64,000 nucleotides of DNA from CALLJL01 sp964627255. GTDB lineage: Bacteria > Acidobacteriota > Aminicenantia > Aminicenantales > CALLJL01. The notes beneath the pieces were generated by a model. The model worked only from the letters and a program-made list of their open reading frames with translations. It had not been told where the DNA came from and did not search any database. This document shows positions 16,567-24,767 of the stretch, one piece after another. The position numbers were made by a program, and so were the translations under genes. Position 1 is the stretch's first letter; every line of letters begins with the position of its first letter. Location: positions 16,211 through 80,210 of the forward strand of contig CAZVIN010000128.1 in the NCBI GenBank assembly GCA_964627255.1, in the 5' to 3' direction.

Positions 16567-17292
16567 ATGAACTATTATCTGCGAGCCGAGAGCTTAGAGA
16601 AAAGCTACCGTCGTCGTCAAGTTCTTGGTGGTCTTTCGCTCGAAGTTAAACAGGGAGAGGTGGTCGGTCTTTTAGGGCCAAATGGGGCTGGAAAGACAAC
16701 GACCTTTGCCATCATTGCCGGTCTTATCCCCCCCGACCGCGGTCGAGTTTATTTAAGGGAACAGGATATTTCTCGCTGGCCGATGTACCTTCGAGCTCAA
16801 GCGGGAATTGGCCTTTTACCCCAGGAATCTTCAATCTTTCGTGGTCTAACAGTAGAGGAGAATCTTTTGGCCGTTCAAGAGATGTTGCCAGCTAAAAAAA
16901 GAGAAAAAACTCAGGTCAACCAGCTTCTCCAGAAGTTTGGACTTCAACACCTTAGCCGAATTAGGGCCGACCTTTTGTCCGGTGGGGAGAGAAGACGCTT
17001 GGAGTTAGCCCGCGCCATGGCTATTAGACCCGACTTTCTCCTGCTGGATGAACCTTTTACTGGGGTTGACCCGATAGCGACCCGTGAACTTCAGGCTTTT
17101 CTCTATGATTTAAAAAACCAGGGGATTGGAATTTTGCTCACCGACCATAACGTTCGAGAATCCCTTAGAATTACCGACCGGGCGGTAATTATCGACCGCG
17201 GCCAGATTTTAGAAAAAGGGACACCTCAGGAAATAATGGCTTCTACTGAAGTTAGGAAGAGATATTTAGGCGAGGATTTTCGTCTTTCTTGA
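16567..17292 (+). CDS. lptB: LPS export ABC transporter ATP-binding protein
   Basis: A 241-residue ABC ATPase. Walker A GPNGAGKTTTFAIIAGL (about residues 37-53), LptB-typical PPDRGRVYLREQDISRWPMYLRA, signature LLSGGERRRLELARAMA, Walker B FLLLDEPFTGVDPIA and the switch histidine in LLTDHNVRESL. The Q-loop reads GIGLLPQESSIFRGLTVEENL, close to LptB (YhbG). It powers extraction of LPS from the inner membrane with LptFG, which are not in the window. The neighbours (lptC upstream, rpoN downstream) match the classical lptB-rpoN arrangement. Confidence 0.96.
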   Translation: MNYYLRAESLEKSYRRRQVLGGLSLEVKQGEVVGLLGPNGAGKTTTFAIIAGLIPPDRGRVYLREQDISRWPMYLRAQAGIGLLPQESSIFRGLTVEENLLAVQEMLPAKKREKTQVNQLLQKFGLQHLSRIRADLLSGGERRRLELARAMAIRPDFLLLDEPFTGVDPIATRELQAFLYDLKNQGIGILLTDHNVRESLRITDRAVIIDRGQILEKGTPQEIMASTEVRKRYLGEDFRLS

Positions 17293-17309
17293 GGGAGGCG
17301 GCTGCGGCC

Positions 17310-18797
17310 ATGCTCAAACAGAAGCTCGACCAGAAACAGGTTCAAAAACTTATCTTAGCGCCCGCGCTTCAGCAGGCGATTCGTTTATTACCTTTAACTA
17401 ATTTAGAATTAATCGAGGTTATTGATGCGGAGCTTTCCGAGAATCCTCTGCTCGAGGAAATGCCGGCCGAAGAGGGTACGGGAGCTGATTTAGAAGACTT
17501 AGTGTCCGCCACCTCTTCTGAGATGACGGCTGAAGCTGGTCTCAGCTCGAGAGAGGGGGGAACGGATTCAGAGGCAGAGGAAGATTTCGCCGTCGGCGAA
17601 GAAGACCTGTGGGGGCCGGCGATCGAAGAGTATCTTGACGATACGACGAGTCGGCCCAGTTCAGAATCCCGAGAGGCGTTGCCTTTAGAAAATATCTTAG
17701 CTAAGGGACTTTCTCTCTGGGACCATCTCCACTGGCAGGCCAATCTCACCTTCTTTTTGGAGGAAGAAAAAGAAATTGCCGCCCATATTATTGGCAATAT
17801 TAACGAAGACGGATATCTTACAATTAGCGTGGAAGAAATTGCTTCTTCCTTGGGTGTAGACCCAGAGAAAGTGGAGGCAGTTCGGATAAGGGTTAAAGGG
17901 TTTGACCCGGTGGGCTGCGGTTCTTTAAGTCTAAAAGAGATGCTTTTTGCGCAGATGGACTATCTTGGGCTCAAGAATGAAACTACTCGCAAGATAATTG
18001 AAGAGTATCTTCAAGTCCTGGAGAAAGCTGATTATGAACAAATTGCCCGAGAGCTTAGAATTACTATCTCTGAACTCAAGGACCATCTGGAGATTATTCG
18101 CCACCTTGACCCAGCCCCGGGTAGAAAATACAGCCAAGAAAAAGTTGTTTATATTGTTCCTGATATTATTGTGACCAAAGAAGGAGATGAATATCGAATT
18201 ATTCTCAATAACGAGGGCCTTCCCAGACTTAGAATAAGCAGCTACTATCGCCAAATTCTGGGTAGTGAGGCGGGTGACCAACCTGAACTTCACGCCTATC
18301 TTAAAGACCAGATGAAGCGGGCCCTCTGGTTTTTGAAGAGTCTTAATCAGAGAGAACAGACAGTTTATCGTGTGGCCCAAGCCATTATCAAGCATCAACA
18401 AGATTTCCTGGAAAAAGGAATTGACTTTCTTCGTCCGTTAACTCTTTCTGAAGTGGCGGCTGAGGTCGGAGTCCATGAATCGACCGTAGGTCGGGTAGTG
18501 GCTAATAAATATATTCAAACGCCGCGGGGTGTTTTTTCTTTAAAGTATTTTTTCCATAAATCGTTAACTGGAGAAGGGGGGGAGGGAATCTCCTCGCTCC
18601 GGATTAAAGAGAAAATTAGAAGGTTGGTCGAAACTGAAAACCCTTTGGAGCCCTTGAGTGACACTGACCTCTGTGATATATTAGAGCGAGAAAATATTAA
18701 GATTGCCCGCCGGACCGTGGCTAAGTATCGGCAACAATTAAAAATTCCTCCCTCTCACGACCGCAAGAAAAAGTTTTTGTTGGAGGGAAAGAAATGA
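17310..18797 (+). CDS. rpoN: RNA polymerase sigma-54 factor
   Basis: About 495 residues. Region I is glutamine/leucine-rich (QKQVQKLILAPALQQAIRLLPL), followed by NELIEVIDAELSENPLLEE-type acidic residues and an acidic linker to about residue 130. The core-binding region follows, then the helix-turn-helix LTLSEVAAEVGVHESTVGRVV and the RpoN box ARRTVAKYRQQL (about residues 464-475) that reads the -24 element. GVFSLKYFF is also diagnostic. The ATG at 17310 is chosen. A TTG at 17289 overlaps the lptB stop and is possible. Sigma-54 needs enhancer-binding activators, none of which is in this window. It ends with an ATGA overlap into hpf. Confidence 0.97.
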   Translation: MLKQKLDQKQVQKLILAPALQQAIRLLPLTNLELIEVIDAELSENPLLEEMPAEEGTGADLEDLVSATSSEMTAEAGLSSREGGTDSEAEEDFAVGEEDLWGPAIEEYLDDTTSRPSSESREALPLENILAKGLSLWDHLHWQANLTFFLEEEKEIAAHIIGNINEDGYLTISVEEIASSLGVDPEKVEAVRIRVKGFDPVGCGSLSLKEMLFAQMDYLGLKNETTRKIIEEYLQVLEKADYEQIARELRITISELKDHLEIIRHLDPAPGRKYSQEKVVYIVPDIIVTKEGDEYRIILNNEGLPRLRISSYYRQILGSEAGDQPELHAYLKDQMKRALWFLKSLNQREQTVYRVAQAIIKHQQDFLEKGIDFLRPLTLSEVAAEVGVHESTVGRVVANKYIQTPRGVFSLKYFFHKSLTGEGGEGISSLRIKEKIRRLVETENPLEPLSDTDLCDILERENIKIARRTVAKYRQQLKIPPSHDRKKKFLLEGKK

Positions 18798-19330
18798 ATA
18801 TTCACCTGACGGCCAAACAAATGGAGATAACGCCTGACGTTCGAGCTTATTGTGAAAAAAAGCTAAAAACGATCGGCAAGCTTTTACGGCCGCCAGTGGA
18901 AGTGGACGTGGTTTTGGCCGTGGAGAGATACCGCTATAAAGCTGAAGTTAACCTGAAAGCTAAGGGTATTTTGGCTGTCGCCCAGGAGGAATCACCCGAC
19001 CTGATGCTAACCTTGGGACAAGTTTTTGATAGCTTGGAGAAGCGGGTAAAGAGGGAAAGAGAAAAGTGGCGGGAGAAAAAGCGGCGTTTAGCCCGGGACC
19101 GGCGGTTGCAAGCCCTGCAGACGAGCGCGGAAACGGAGGCGGGCGAGAAAGAAAAAAGGATTATCCGGATGAATGATTATTCCCTGAAGCCGATGTCCTT
19201 AGAAGAAGCGGTGATGCAGCTTGACTTGAAACGTAAAGATGTATTTGTGTTTCTTCGCGAAGAAAGCGAAAAATTAGCGGTCGTCTTCCGACGTCGTGAC
19301 GGCCATTATGGCTTGATTGAACCGGAATAA
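18794..19330 (+). CDS. hpf: Ribosome hibernation promoting factor, long form
   Basis: A 178-residue protein. The N-terminal HPF/YfiA domain has MNIHLTAKQMEITPDVRAYCEKKL and VERYRYKAEVNLKAKG. A charged linker and a C-terminal S30AE dimerisation domain (RMNDYSLKPMSLEEAVMQLDL ... VFVFLREESEKLAVVFRRRDGHYGLIEP) follow. The second domain identifies the long form, which makes 100S ribosome dimers in stationary phase. Its start overlaps the rpoN stop (ATGA), so it is coupled to sigma-54, as in many proteobacteria. The following gene is ptsN. Confidence 0.95.
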   Translation: MNIHLTAKQMEITPDVRAYCEKKLKTIGKLLRPPVEVDVVLAVERYRYKAEVNLKAKGILAVAQEESPDLMLTLGQVFDSLEKRVKREREKWREKKRRLARDRRLQALQTSAETEAGEKEKRIIRMNDYSLKPMSLEEAVMQLDLKRKDVFVFLREESEKLAVVFRRRDGHYGLIEPE

Positions 19331-19349
19331 ATCTAATTTTAGGAACGAG

Positions 19350-19820
19350 ATGAGAATTTCAGGATTACTCAGCGAAGATATGGTTATCCCCGACCTGAAG
19401 GCTAAGGAGCGGGATGAAGCTTTGCAGGAAATGGTGCGCTTCCTCAAAGAAAGACAGGTCATCAACCACGATGAGGAACTTTTCGAAAAACTTGTCCAGC
19501 GCGAAAATTTAGGCAGTACAGCTGTCGGCGACGGCATCGCCATTCCCCATTGCAAACTGGCTGAAGTGACGAGTCCGCTAATTGCCCTGGCTGTTTCGAA
19601 AAAGGGAGTTTCCTTTTTTTCACTCAACGGAAAGCCCACTTCAGTTTTTTTCCTGGTTATCTCGCCGCCGGAAAATCCTAGCCTCAGCCTGCAAATCTTG
19701 GCCGCTATAGCTCAGTTGGTACGCAAGGCCAGTTCGTTGCCGAAAAGAATCCTCGCAGCAAAAACGCCGCGGCGGATGATCGAAGTTATCCGGGAGGAAG
19801 AAGAAAAGCTGCATGAGTAG
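19350..19820 (+). CDS. ptsN: PTS IIA-like nitrogen-regulatory protein
   Basis: A 156-residue EIIA of the fructose/Ntr type. The phosphorylatable histidine is H67 in GDGIAIPHCKL. The preceding LVQRENLGSTAVG and the later VFFLVISPPENPSLSLQILA are normal for EIIA-Ntr. It receives phosphate from HPr-like proteins and regulates potassium and nitrogen metabolism through protein contacts. ATG 19350 with AGGA is preferred to a TTG at 19317 inside hpf. Its 3' end overlaps hprK by 8 bp. The nearby potassium system ktrAB is a possible target class, which is inference only. Confidence 0.95.
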   Translation: MRISGLLSEDMVIPDLKAKERDEALQEMVRFLKERQVINHDEELFEKLVQRENLGSTAVGDGIAIPHCKLAEVTSPLIALAVSKKGVSFFSLNGKPTSVFFLVISPPENPSLSLQILAAIAQLVRKASSLPKRILAAKTPRRMIEVIREEEEKLHE

Positions 19821-20415
19821 ACGAAGAACCCAGTCTGCCTTAGCAGTAGATTCTTCCTCAGGTTCGAAGCCAACGCCGTTCAGTTCACCAAAAGCCCGTG
19901 CCACCATAGCCGCAGGCTTATTAGAAATCTATGGTTTGGGCGTCTTAATTATCGGTGATAGCGGCATAGGCAAGAGCGAGAGCGCCCTGGAGCTTATTAC
20001 TCGAGGTCATCGCTTTGTTTCTGACGATGTGGTAGAAATTCAGAAGATTGCGGCCGGAAGACTTAAAGGCCGCTCCCCGGAGCTTTCTCGCAACTTAATG
20101 GAGTTGAGAGGGTTAGGGTTGGTCAATATCAGAGAAATATTTGGGCCGAAAGCCATTTGCCCTACTATTCCTATAGATTTAGTAATCCATTTGAGAAGAT
20201 GGCAGCCGGGCAATGAATACGACCGGCTTGGTCTGGAATTCCCTGAAGATTACGTTATTCTGGGGGTTAAGGTGCCGCAGCTTGTTATCCCGGTCGCCCC
20301 CGGTCGGAACGTGGCCACTTTGATTGAGGTGGCCTGTAAGGTGCATCTTCTCCGGAAAAGGGGTTACCACGCTTCGCGCGAAGTTGTTCGACGCCTGGAG
20401 AGGAGAATGCGCTGA
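19813..20415 (+). CDS. hprK: HPr kinase/phosphorylase, catalytic domain only
   Basis: A 200-residue protein, much shorter than the usual 300-330. It corresponds to the C-terminal kinase domain: YGLGVLIIGDSGIGKSESALELI (P-loop at about 47-54), RGHRFVSDDVVEI and the signature LMELRGLGLVNIREIFG, ending with the C-terminal helix. The N-terminal HprK domain is absent. The first 35 residues are Ser/Pro-rich and look unstructured. The enzyme phosphorylates HPr on Ser46, and that serine is present in the ptsH product here. It begins inside ptsN (8-bp overlap) and ends TGATG with rapZ, indicating tight coupling. Confidence 0.93.
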   Translation: MSRRRTQSALAVDSSSGSKPTPFSSPKARATIAAGLLEIYGLGVLIIGDSGIGKSESALELITRGHRFVSDDVVEIQKIAAGRLKGRSPELSRNLMELRGLGLVNIREIFGPKAICPTIPIDLVIHLRRWQPGNEYDRLGLEFPEDYVILGVKVPQLVIPVAPGRNVATLIEVACKVHLLRKRGYHASREVVRRLERRMR

Positions 20416-21296
20416 TGTCCGAAAAGAAAGGCGCCATCGTCCGGGACAATCGTTTTCTCATCATTACCGGGCTTTCCGGGTCAGGAAAGACAGTGGTCAG
20501 CCATTTTCTTGAAGACTGGGGCTATTTTTGCATCGATAATCTTCCGGCCAAACTGATTCCGACTTTTCTCGACCTCTGGGGGAAGCGGGAAGTAGAGATT
20601 GACAAGGTGGCGTTGGTTGTGGACATGAGAGAGCCGGCGTTTACTCACGATTTTCCGCGGCTTTTACCTGAAATCAGGGCTAAGAGTCAAGCGCGGGTAA
20701 TCTTTCTTGATTCTTCTGACGAGGCCTTGGTGAAAAGATTTAGCGAAAGCCGGCGTCCCCATCCGCTCTTTCCCCGGAAGCCAGTCTTGGAGGCGATTCG
20801 GCTCGAAAGAGAAAGGCTGGAGCCGATTAAGGCGATGGCGGACGAGGTGGTTGACACCTCCAGGACTTCTCTCCCCCAGTTGAGGGAACTTCTGGTGAGA
20901 CGGCTTTTCCACCGGGCGCAAAAAAAGCTCCAGATTACAGTCATTACTTTTGGTTATAAATACGGCTTGCCGCTGGAGGCTGACCTTATTTTTGATACGC
21001 GCTTCTTAGCTAATCCCTTTTATATCGAAAAATATCGCCGCAAAACCGGCAAAAGCGCTGAGGTCAGACGATTCGTTCTCAGCGCCGCTGAGACCAAAGA
21101 GTTTTTCGAGGAGATGAGCCGCTTTATTCTTTATCTTTTGCCCAAATTTATTAATGAAGGGAAGAGCTATTTAACCATAGGGATTGGCTGCACTGGCGGC
21201 AAGCATCGCTCCGTGGTCATAGGCGACGAGCTTAAAAATTTCCTGAAAGAGCGCAATTATGATATAAAAATTATTCACCGCGACCTTCGCCGGTGA
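20415..21296 (+). CDS. rapZ: RNase adapter / nucleotide-binding protein RapZ
   Basis: A 293-residue protein (YvcJ/YhbJ family). The N-terminal P-loop reads FLIITGLSGSGKTVVSHFLED (about residues 15-34), followed by GYFCIDNLPAKLIP. The C-terminal domain has TVITFGYKYGLPLEADLIFDTRFLANP and YLTIGIGCTGGKHRSVVIGD, the most conserved part of the family. In enteric bacteria RapZ senses glucosamine-6-phosphate and directs RNase E to a small RNA. In other phyla its role is less clear. It is coupled to hprK by TGATG. Its rpoN-hpf-ptsN neighbourhood is the classical one. Confidence 0.95.
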   Translation: MSEKKGAIVRDNRFLIITGLSGSGKTVVSHFLEDWGYFCIDNLPAKLIPTFLDLWGKREVEIDKVALVVDMREPAFTHDFPRLLPEIRAKSQARVIFLDSSDEALVKRFSESRRPHPLFPRKPVLEAIRLERERLEPIKAMADEVVDTSRTSLPQLRELLVRRLFHRAQKKLQITVITFGYKYGLPLEADLIFDTRFLANPFYIEKYRRKTGKSAEVRRFVLSAAETKEFFEEMSRFILYLLPKFINEGKSYLTIGIGCTGGKHRSVVIGDELKNFLKERNYDIKIIHRDLRR

Positions 21297-21339
21297 AAAT
21301 ATAAAGCGTGACTCAAAAACCTAGGGTCGGCAGAAAAAC

Positions 21340-21744
21340 ATGATTGGCGGCATCATTGTTTCCCATGGGAAATTAGCGGAAGAATTGCTGAACGTTCTGA
21401 CTATTATCCTGGGTGAGGCGCCGAATATCGAGGCCATTTCCATTGGTTGGTATGATGATGTCGAGGACTCAAAGAAGAAAATCAACCGGTCTCTGAAGCG
21501 TGTTGACCAAAAAAATGGAGTAATTATTTTTACGGATATGTTCGGCGGGACTCCATCCAACCTCAGTTTCAGCTTTCTTCAGGACAATGAAGTCGAAATC
21601 ATTACCGGATTTAATCTGCCGATGCTGATCAAATTCGTTTCCCTGCAACGCTCTAAAAATTTAAAAGAAGTGGCGAAGAAGGTGGTCGAGCAGGGCAAAA
21701 AAAATATTCATCTGGCGAGCGCGCTGCTTAAAAGCAAAAGATAA
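21340..21744 (+). CDS. PTS system EIIA component, mannose/sorbose family
   Basis: A 134-residue protein with the phosphorylatable His9 in MIGGIIVSHGKLAEELL and the family motif IIFTDMFGGTPSNLSF. In sugar transport this domain passes phosphate from HPr to EIIB-Man. Here there is no EIIB, EIIC or EIID gene, so it probably works as a regulatory phosphate acceptor, as in other bacteria with incomplete PTS. It lies between rapZ and ptsH, 5 bp before the latter. Confidence 0.93.
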   Translation: MIGGIIVSHGKLAEELLNVLTIILGEAPNIEAISIGWYDDVEDSKKKINRSLKRVDQKNGVIIFTDMFGGTPSNLSFSFLQDNEVEIITGFNLPMLIKFVSLQRSKNLKEVAKKVVEQGKKNIHLASALLKSKR

Positions 21745-21749
21745 GCGGG

Positions 21750-22019
21750 ATGCTGGAAAAAAAAGTGGTCATTAAGAACCGGCTTGGCCTCCATGCCAGA
21801 GCGGCAGTCAAATTCGTCAATCTCGCTAATCGCTACAGTTCTTCGGTAAAAATTATTAAGGATACAATGGAAATCGACGGCAAAAGCATCTTGGGCATTC
21901 TGACCTTGGCGGCCAGTCAAGGGACGCAGGTTATCCTGAAAGTCGCTGGTCAGGATGAAGCGGAAGCTATGAAGGCCCTGGTCGATTTAATCAACAATAA
22001 ATTTGAGGAGAGTGAGTAG
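21750..22019 (+). CDS. ptsH: Phosphocarrier protein HPr
   Basis: An 89-residue HPr with the catalytic His15 in NRLGLHARAAVKFV, phosphorylated by enzyme I. The regulatory Ser46 is in EIDGKSILGILTLAA, the site used by HprK. Having both sites and an hprK upstream suggests Ser-phosphorylation control. It sits between EIIA-Man and ptsI with very short gaps (5 bp on each side). Confidence 0.96.
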   Translation: MLEKKVVIKNRLGLHARAAVKFVNLANRYSSSVKIIKDTMEIDGKSILGILTLAASQGTQVILKVAGQDEAEAMKALVDLINNKFEESE

Positions 22020-22024
22020 GTAAG

Positions 22025-23794
22025 ATGGAATTTATTCGCCTGCGGGGCATGGGAGTTTCACCCGGTATTGCTATGGGCGAAACTCTGGTCACCGAGGCGG
22101 CCGCTTTTACCGTCCGTCGAGAGACGATTGCCGCTGACCAGGTGGAAAAAGAAGTAGTTAGGCTGCAATTGGCTGTCGAACGGACAGAAAAGGATCTATT
22201 AGAAATCAAAGAAAAAATCAAAAAAGCGGTGGGTGAAGAACAGGCGGTTTTATTAGAGGCGCATCTTCTTATTCTCAGGGATAAGAGCCTTTTAGCTGGT
22301 TTAGAGAGGTTAATCAGACAAGAGAGGGTAAAAGCGGAATGGGCTTTGGTCGAAATCAATAAAAAATACCGCGAGGCCTTCGAGGCGATTAACGATGAAT
22401 ATTTCCGGCAGCGTCAGGCTGATATCTCCGATGTTTTGATTAGAATCCAAAGGAACCTAAAACCAGAGGCGCCGCGACCAAAGGAGCAGCTGGCTGACCG
22501 CAAGGTTATTTTGGTGGCTCACGATTTATTGCCTTCAGAAGCGGCCAGTCGATTTGGCCGGGGGAATGTCGTTGGCGTGGCTCTCGATATGGGAGGTTCT
22601 ACTTCTCATACCGCCATCTTGGCTCGTTCCTTAGACATTCCCGCCGTGGTTGGTTTGCATAATGTCAGCACTCAGGTAAAAAGCGGCGACTTCCTGATCG
22701 TTGACGGCACTGATGGCGAAGTCCTGATCAACCCGCCGGCGGCTGTCCGTAAAGAATTCCAGGCCAAAAAGGAGAAATACGATAAATACCGCTTAGAGCT
22801 GCGGAAAACAGCCCGGCTTCCTTCGGTTACCCTGGATGGGGTTAAGTTTATGCCCTTGGCCAATATTGAGCTACCAGAAGAAGTGACCTTAGCCATCAGC
22901 TTAGGGGCCGAAGGGGTGGGTCTTTTTCGCTCGGAATTCCTTTATCTTCAGCGGGCCAGCTTGCCTTCCGAAGAGGAGCATCTTGATGTTTATTTGCGTC
23001 TGGCTAAAAGCTGCTATCCTCGGCCGGTATATATCAGAACCTTAGATATTGGAGGCGAAAAATCTTTTTTTCAGGTCAACCTGGAAGCTGAACCCAACCC
23101 AGCCTTGGGCTTGCGGGCGATCCGGTTTTCCCTAAAAAACCCGGAGCTCTTCCAAGTTCAGCTGCGAGCGATTCTTCGGGCCAGCAGCTTGGGCAACATC
23201 CGGCTTCTTTTCCCGATGATCACCGAGCTCGAGGAAATCCTGTTGATTAAGGAAATCCTGAATGAGGTCAAGAACGATTTGAAACGTCAGCGGTTTAAGT
23301 TTGACGAGGCCATTCCTCTGGGCATCATGATTGAAGTTCCAGCCGCCGCGGCTATTGCTGATTTTCTGGTTCAAGAAGTTGATTTTATCAGCATCGGAAC
23401 AAACGACCTTATCCAATATTATTTGGCTGTAGACCGGAGTAACGAATATGTCTCTTATCTTTATAAACCTCTCCATCCTTCCGTTCTGAGGTTGTTAAAG
23501 CATGTTATCCAGAAGGCGAACGAGGCGGGCAAAGAGGTGGCGGTTTGTGGCGAAATGGCTGCTGACCCCCTGGCCGCCCTAATCCTCCTGGGGTTTGGCT
23601 TGAAGACCTTCAGCATGAACCCGATTTTTATTCCCCGGATAAAAAAGGCTCTCCGTTCAGTCGAATTCCGCACGGTTAAAGAAGCGGCTGACAGGATCCT
23701 GAACCTGAAAACTTCTCAGGATATAGAAGAATATTTCATCGAACGGATTCTCTCCCGTCATCCCCGCGCTTTTCTGACAACTCAGCTCAGCTAA
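22025..23794 (+). CDS. ptsI: PTS enzyme I (phosphoenolpyruvate-protein phosphotransferase)
   Basis: A 589-residue enzyme I that takes phosphate from PEP and passes it to HPr. It has the N-terminal MGVSPGIAMGETLV, the phosphohistidine region GGSTSHTAILARSLDIPAVVG (His at about 196), the PEP-binding loop EGVGLFRSEFLYLQ, TLDIGGEKSFF, SIGTNDLIQYYLAVDR, and the active-site cysteine in VAVCGEMAADPLAALIL (about residue 508). The length is normal. It is the last gene of the recJ cluster and ends 8 bp from a convergent gene. Confidence 0.97.
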   Translation: MEFIRLRGMGVSPGIAMGETLVTEAAAFTVRRETIAADQVEKEVVRLQLAVERTEKDLLEIKEKIKKAVGEEQAVLLEAHLLILRDKSLLAGLERLIRQERVKAEWALVEINKKYREAFEAINDEYFRQRQADISDVLIRIQRNLKPEAPRPKEQLADRKVILVAHDLLPSEAASRFGRGNVVGVALDMGGSTSHTAILARSLDIPAVVGLHNVSTQVKSGDFLIVDGTDGEVLINPPAAVRKEFQAKKEKYDKYRLELRKTARLPSVTLDGVKFMPLANIELPEEVTLAISLGAEGVGLFRSEFLYLQRASLPSEEEHLDVYLRLAKSCYPRPVYIRTLDIGGEKSFFQVNLEAEPNPALGLRAIRFSLKNPELFQVQLRAILRASSLGNIRLLFPMITELEEILLIKEILNEVKNDLKRQRFKFDEAIPLGIMIEVPAAAAIADFLVQEVDFISIGTNDLIQYYLAVDRSNEYVSYLYKPLHPSVLRLLKHVIQKANEAGKEVAVCGEMAADPLAALILLGFGLKTFSMNPIFIPRIKKALRSVEFRTVKEAADRILNLKTSQDIEEYFIERILSRHPRAFLTTQLS

Positions 23795-23802
23795 ACTTCT
23801 TC

Positions 23803-24246
23803 CTAAGCCCGGCCATAAAGGTCTTCCAGTCGGATGATATCGTCTTCTGAGGAATGGCGACCAATCCAGATTTCCATAACCCTGGCAGGTTTAGCCCCAA
23901 CACAGCGCAGCCGATGCGGGGTGCCCCGCGGGATAAAAATTTCTTCTCCGGGCTGCGGGAACCAGACTCTCTCACCTAAGGTCATCTCTAAGCCGGGGTC
24001 AAGAATAACCCAGTATTCGCTTCGTCTTTTATGGAGCTGAAGGGAGAGGGCACAATCGGGGTTAACAGTAACAATTTTGATACTGCCCAAGTCCTTAAAG
24101 GGATAAGAACGAAATTTTCCCCATGGCCTAATGTCTTCTTTAATCGCCTGGCGGAAGTTTTCTTCTTGCTGTTTGGCTAAGGCAACAGGTTTTCTGTTTG
24201 GCTTAAAACGCTTAGCCCCTCTGGTTATTGGTTTTTTGGCTTTCAT
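23803..24246 (-). CDS. Cupin protein, mannose-6-phosphate isomerase type II-like
   Basis: A 147-residue protein with a lysine/arginine-rich N-terminus (first 35 residues) and a single cupin domain. PWGKFRSYPFKDLGSIKIV, LSLQLHKRRSEYWVILDPGLEMTLGE and IFIPRGTPHRLRC match the C-terminal phosphomannose isomerase type II domain of GDP-mannose pyrophosphorylase/PMI proteins, including the metal-binding HKRRSE-W and PxGxxH patterns. The guanylyltransferase half is absent. It may isomerise sugar phosphates or bind a nucleotide sugar; the substrate is unknown. It lies 50 bp downstream of ssb on the same strand. Confidence 0.8.
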   Translation of the reverse strand: MKAKKPITRGAKRFKPNRKPVALAKQQEENFRQAIKEDIRPWGKFRSYPFKDLGSIKIVTVNPDCALSLQLHKRRSEYWVILDPGLEMTLGERVWFPQPGEEIFIPRGTPHRLRCVGAKPARVMEIWIGRHSSEDDIIRLEDLYGRA

Positions 24247-24296
24247 TAGATAACACCGTTTTTTGGCTAGGATTTAGGTCAGCTGTCTTTATATTT

Positions 24297-24767
24297 TTAA
24301 AAGGGGATTTCGTCATCCGGCTCGGTATCGGGCGGCAATTCTGTTTCCTGGATTTCGGGAAAATCAGCGGCCGCTGGTTCAGCCGGGAAAGGCTCAGCTT
24401 CAACCGCTTCTACCCCTTCTTCTCTTCGACCTAGAAGAATGATGCTTCGCGCTTCAATTTCCGTTAATCGCCGTTTATCGCCTTCGCGAGTTGTCCAGGT
24501 TCGGCTACGAAGCTTACCTTCGACGAGGATTTGTTTTCCCTTAGTTAGATATTGGCCGCAGAATTCAGCCAGTTTTCCCCAGGCGACAATATGATGCCAC
24601 TCCGCCCGGCGGGTACTTTGATTCTTAGATTGGTCATAGACAAGCTCGTTAGTGGCCAAATCAAAATGGGCTACGGGCCTTTCGCTTTGAGCCAGATAAC
24701 GGATTATTGGCTTATCTTTAAGATGCCCGACAAGAATAACCCGGTTCAGGCTGTTAACGTCTCTCAT
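24297..24767 (-). CDS. ssb: Single-stranded DNA-binding protein
   Basis: A 156-residue SSB. The OB fold runs from NRVILVGHLKDKPIIRYL through FDLATNE, RAEWHHIVAWGKLAEFCGQYLTKGKQILVEGKLRSRTW. An acidic, proline-rich linker follows, and the protein ends in the partner-binding tip DDEIPF. It coats ssDNA in replication and repair. Its ATG overlaps the cpoB stop (ATGA), so it is translationally coupled to a Tol-Pal gene, an uncommon pairing. Confidence 0.96.
   Translation of the reverse strand: MRDVNSLNRVILVGHLKDKPIIRYLAQSERPVAHFDLATNELVYDQSKNQSTRRAEWHHIVAWGKLAEFCGQYLTKGKQILVEGKLRSRTWTTREGDKRRLTEIEARSIILLGRREEGVEAVEAEPFPAEPAAADFPEIQETELPPDTEPDDEIPF

Noticed and set aside
19701..19735. tRNA-like GCCGCTATAGCTCAGTTGGTA, which looks like a tRNA 5' end and D-arm
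   Set aside because: It lies inside ptsN in a conserved coding stretch. No anticodon arm or TTCGA-type T-arm follows at the right distance.
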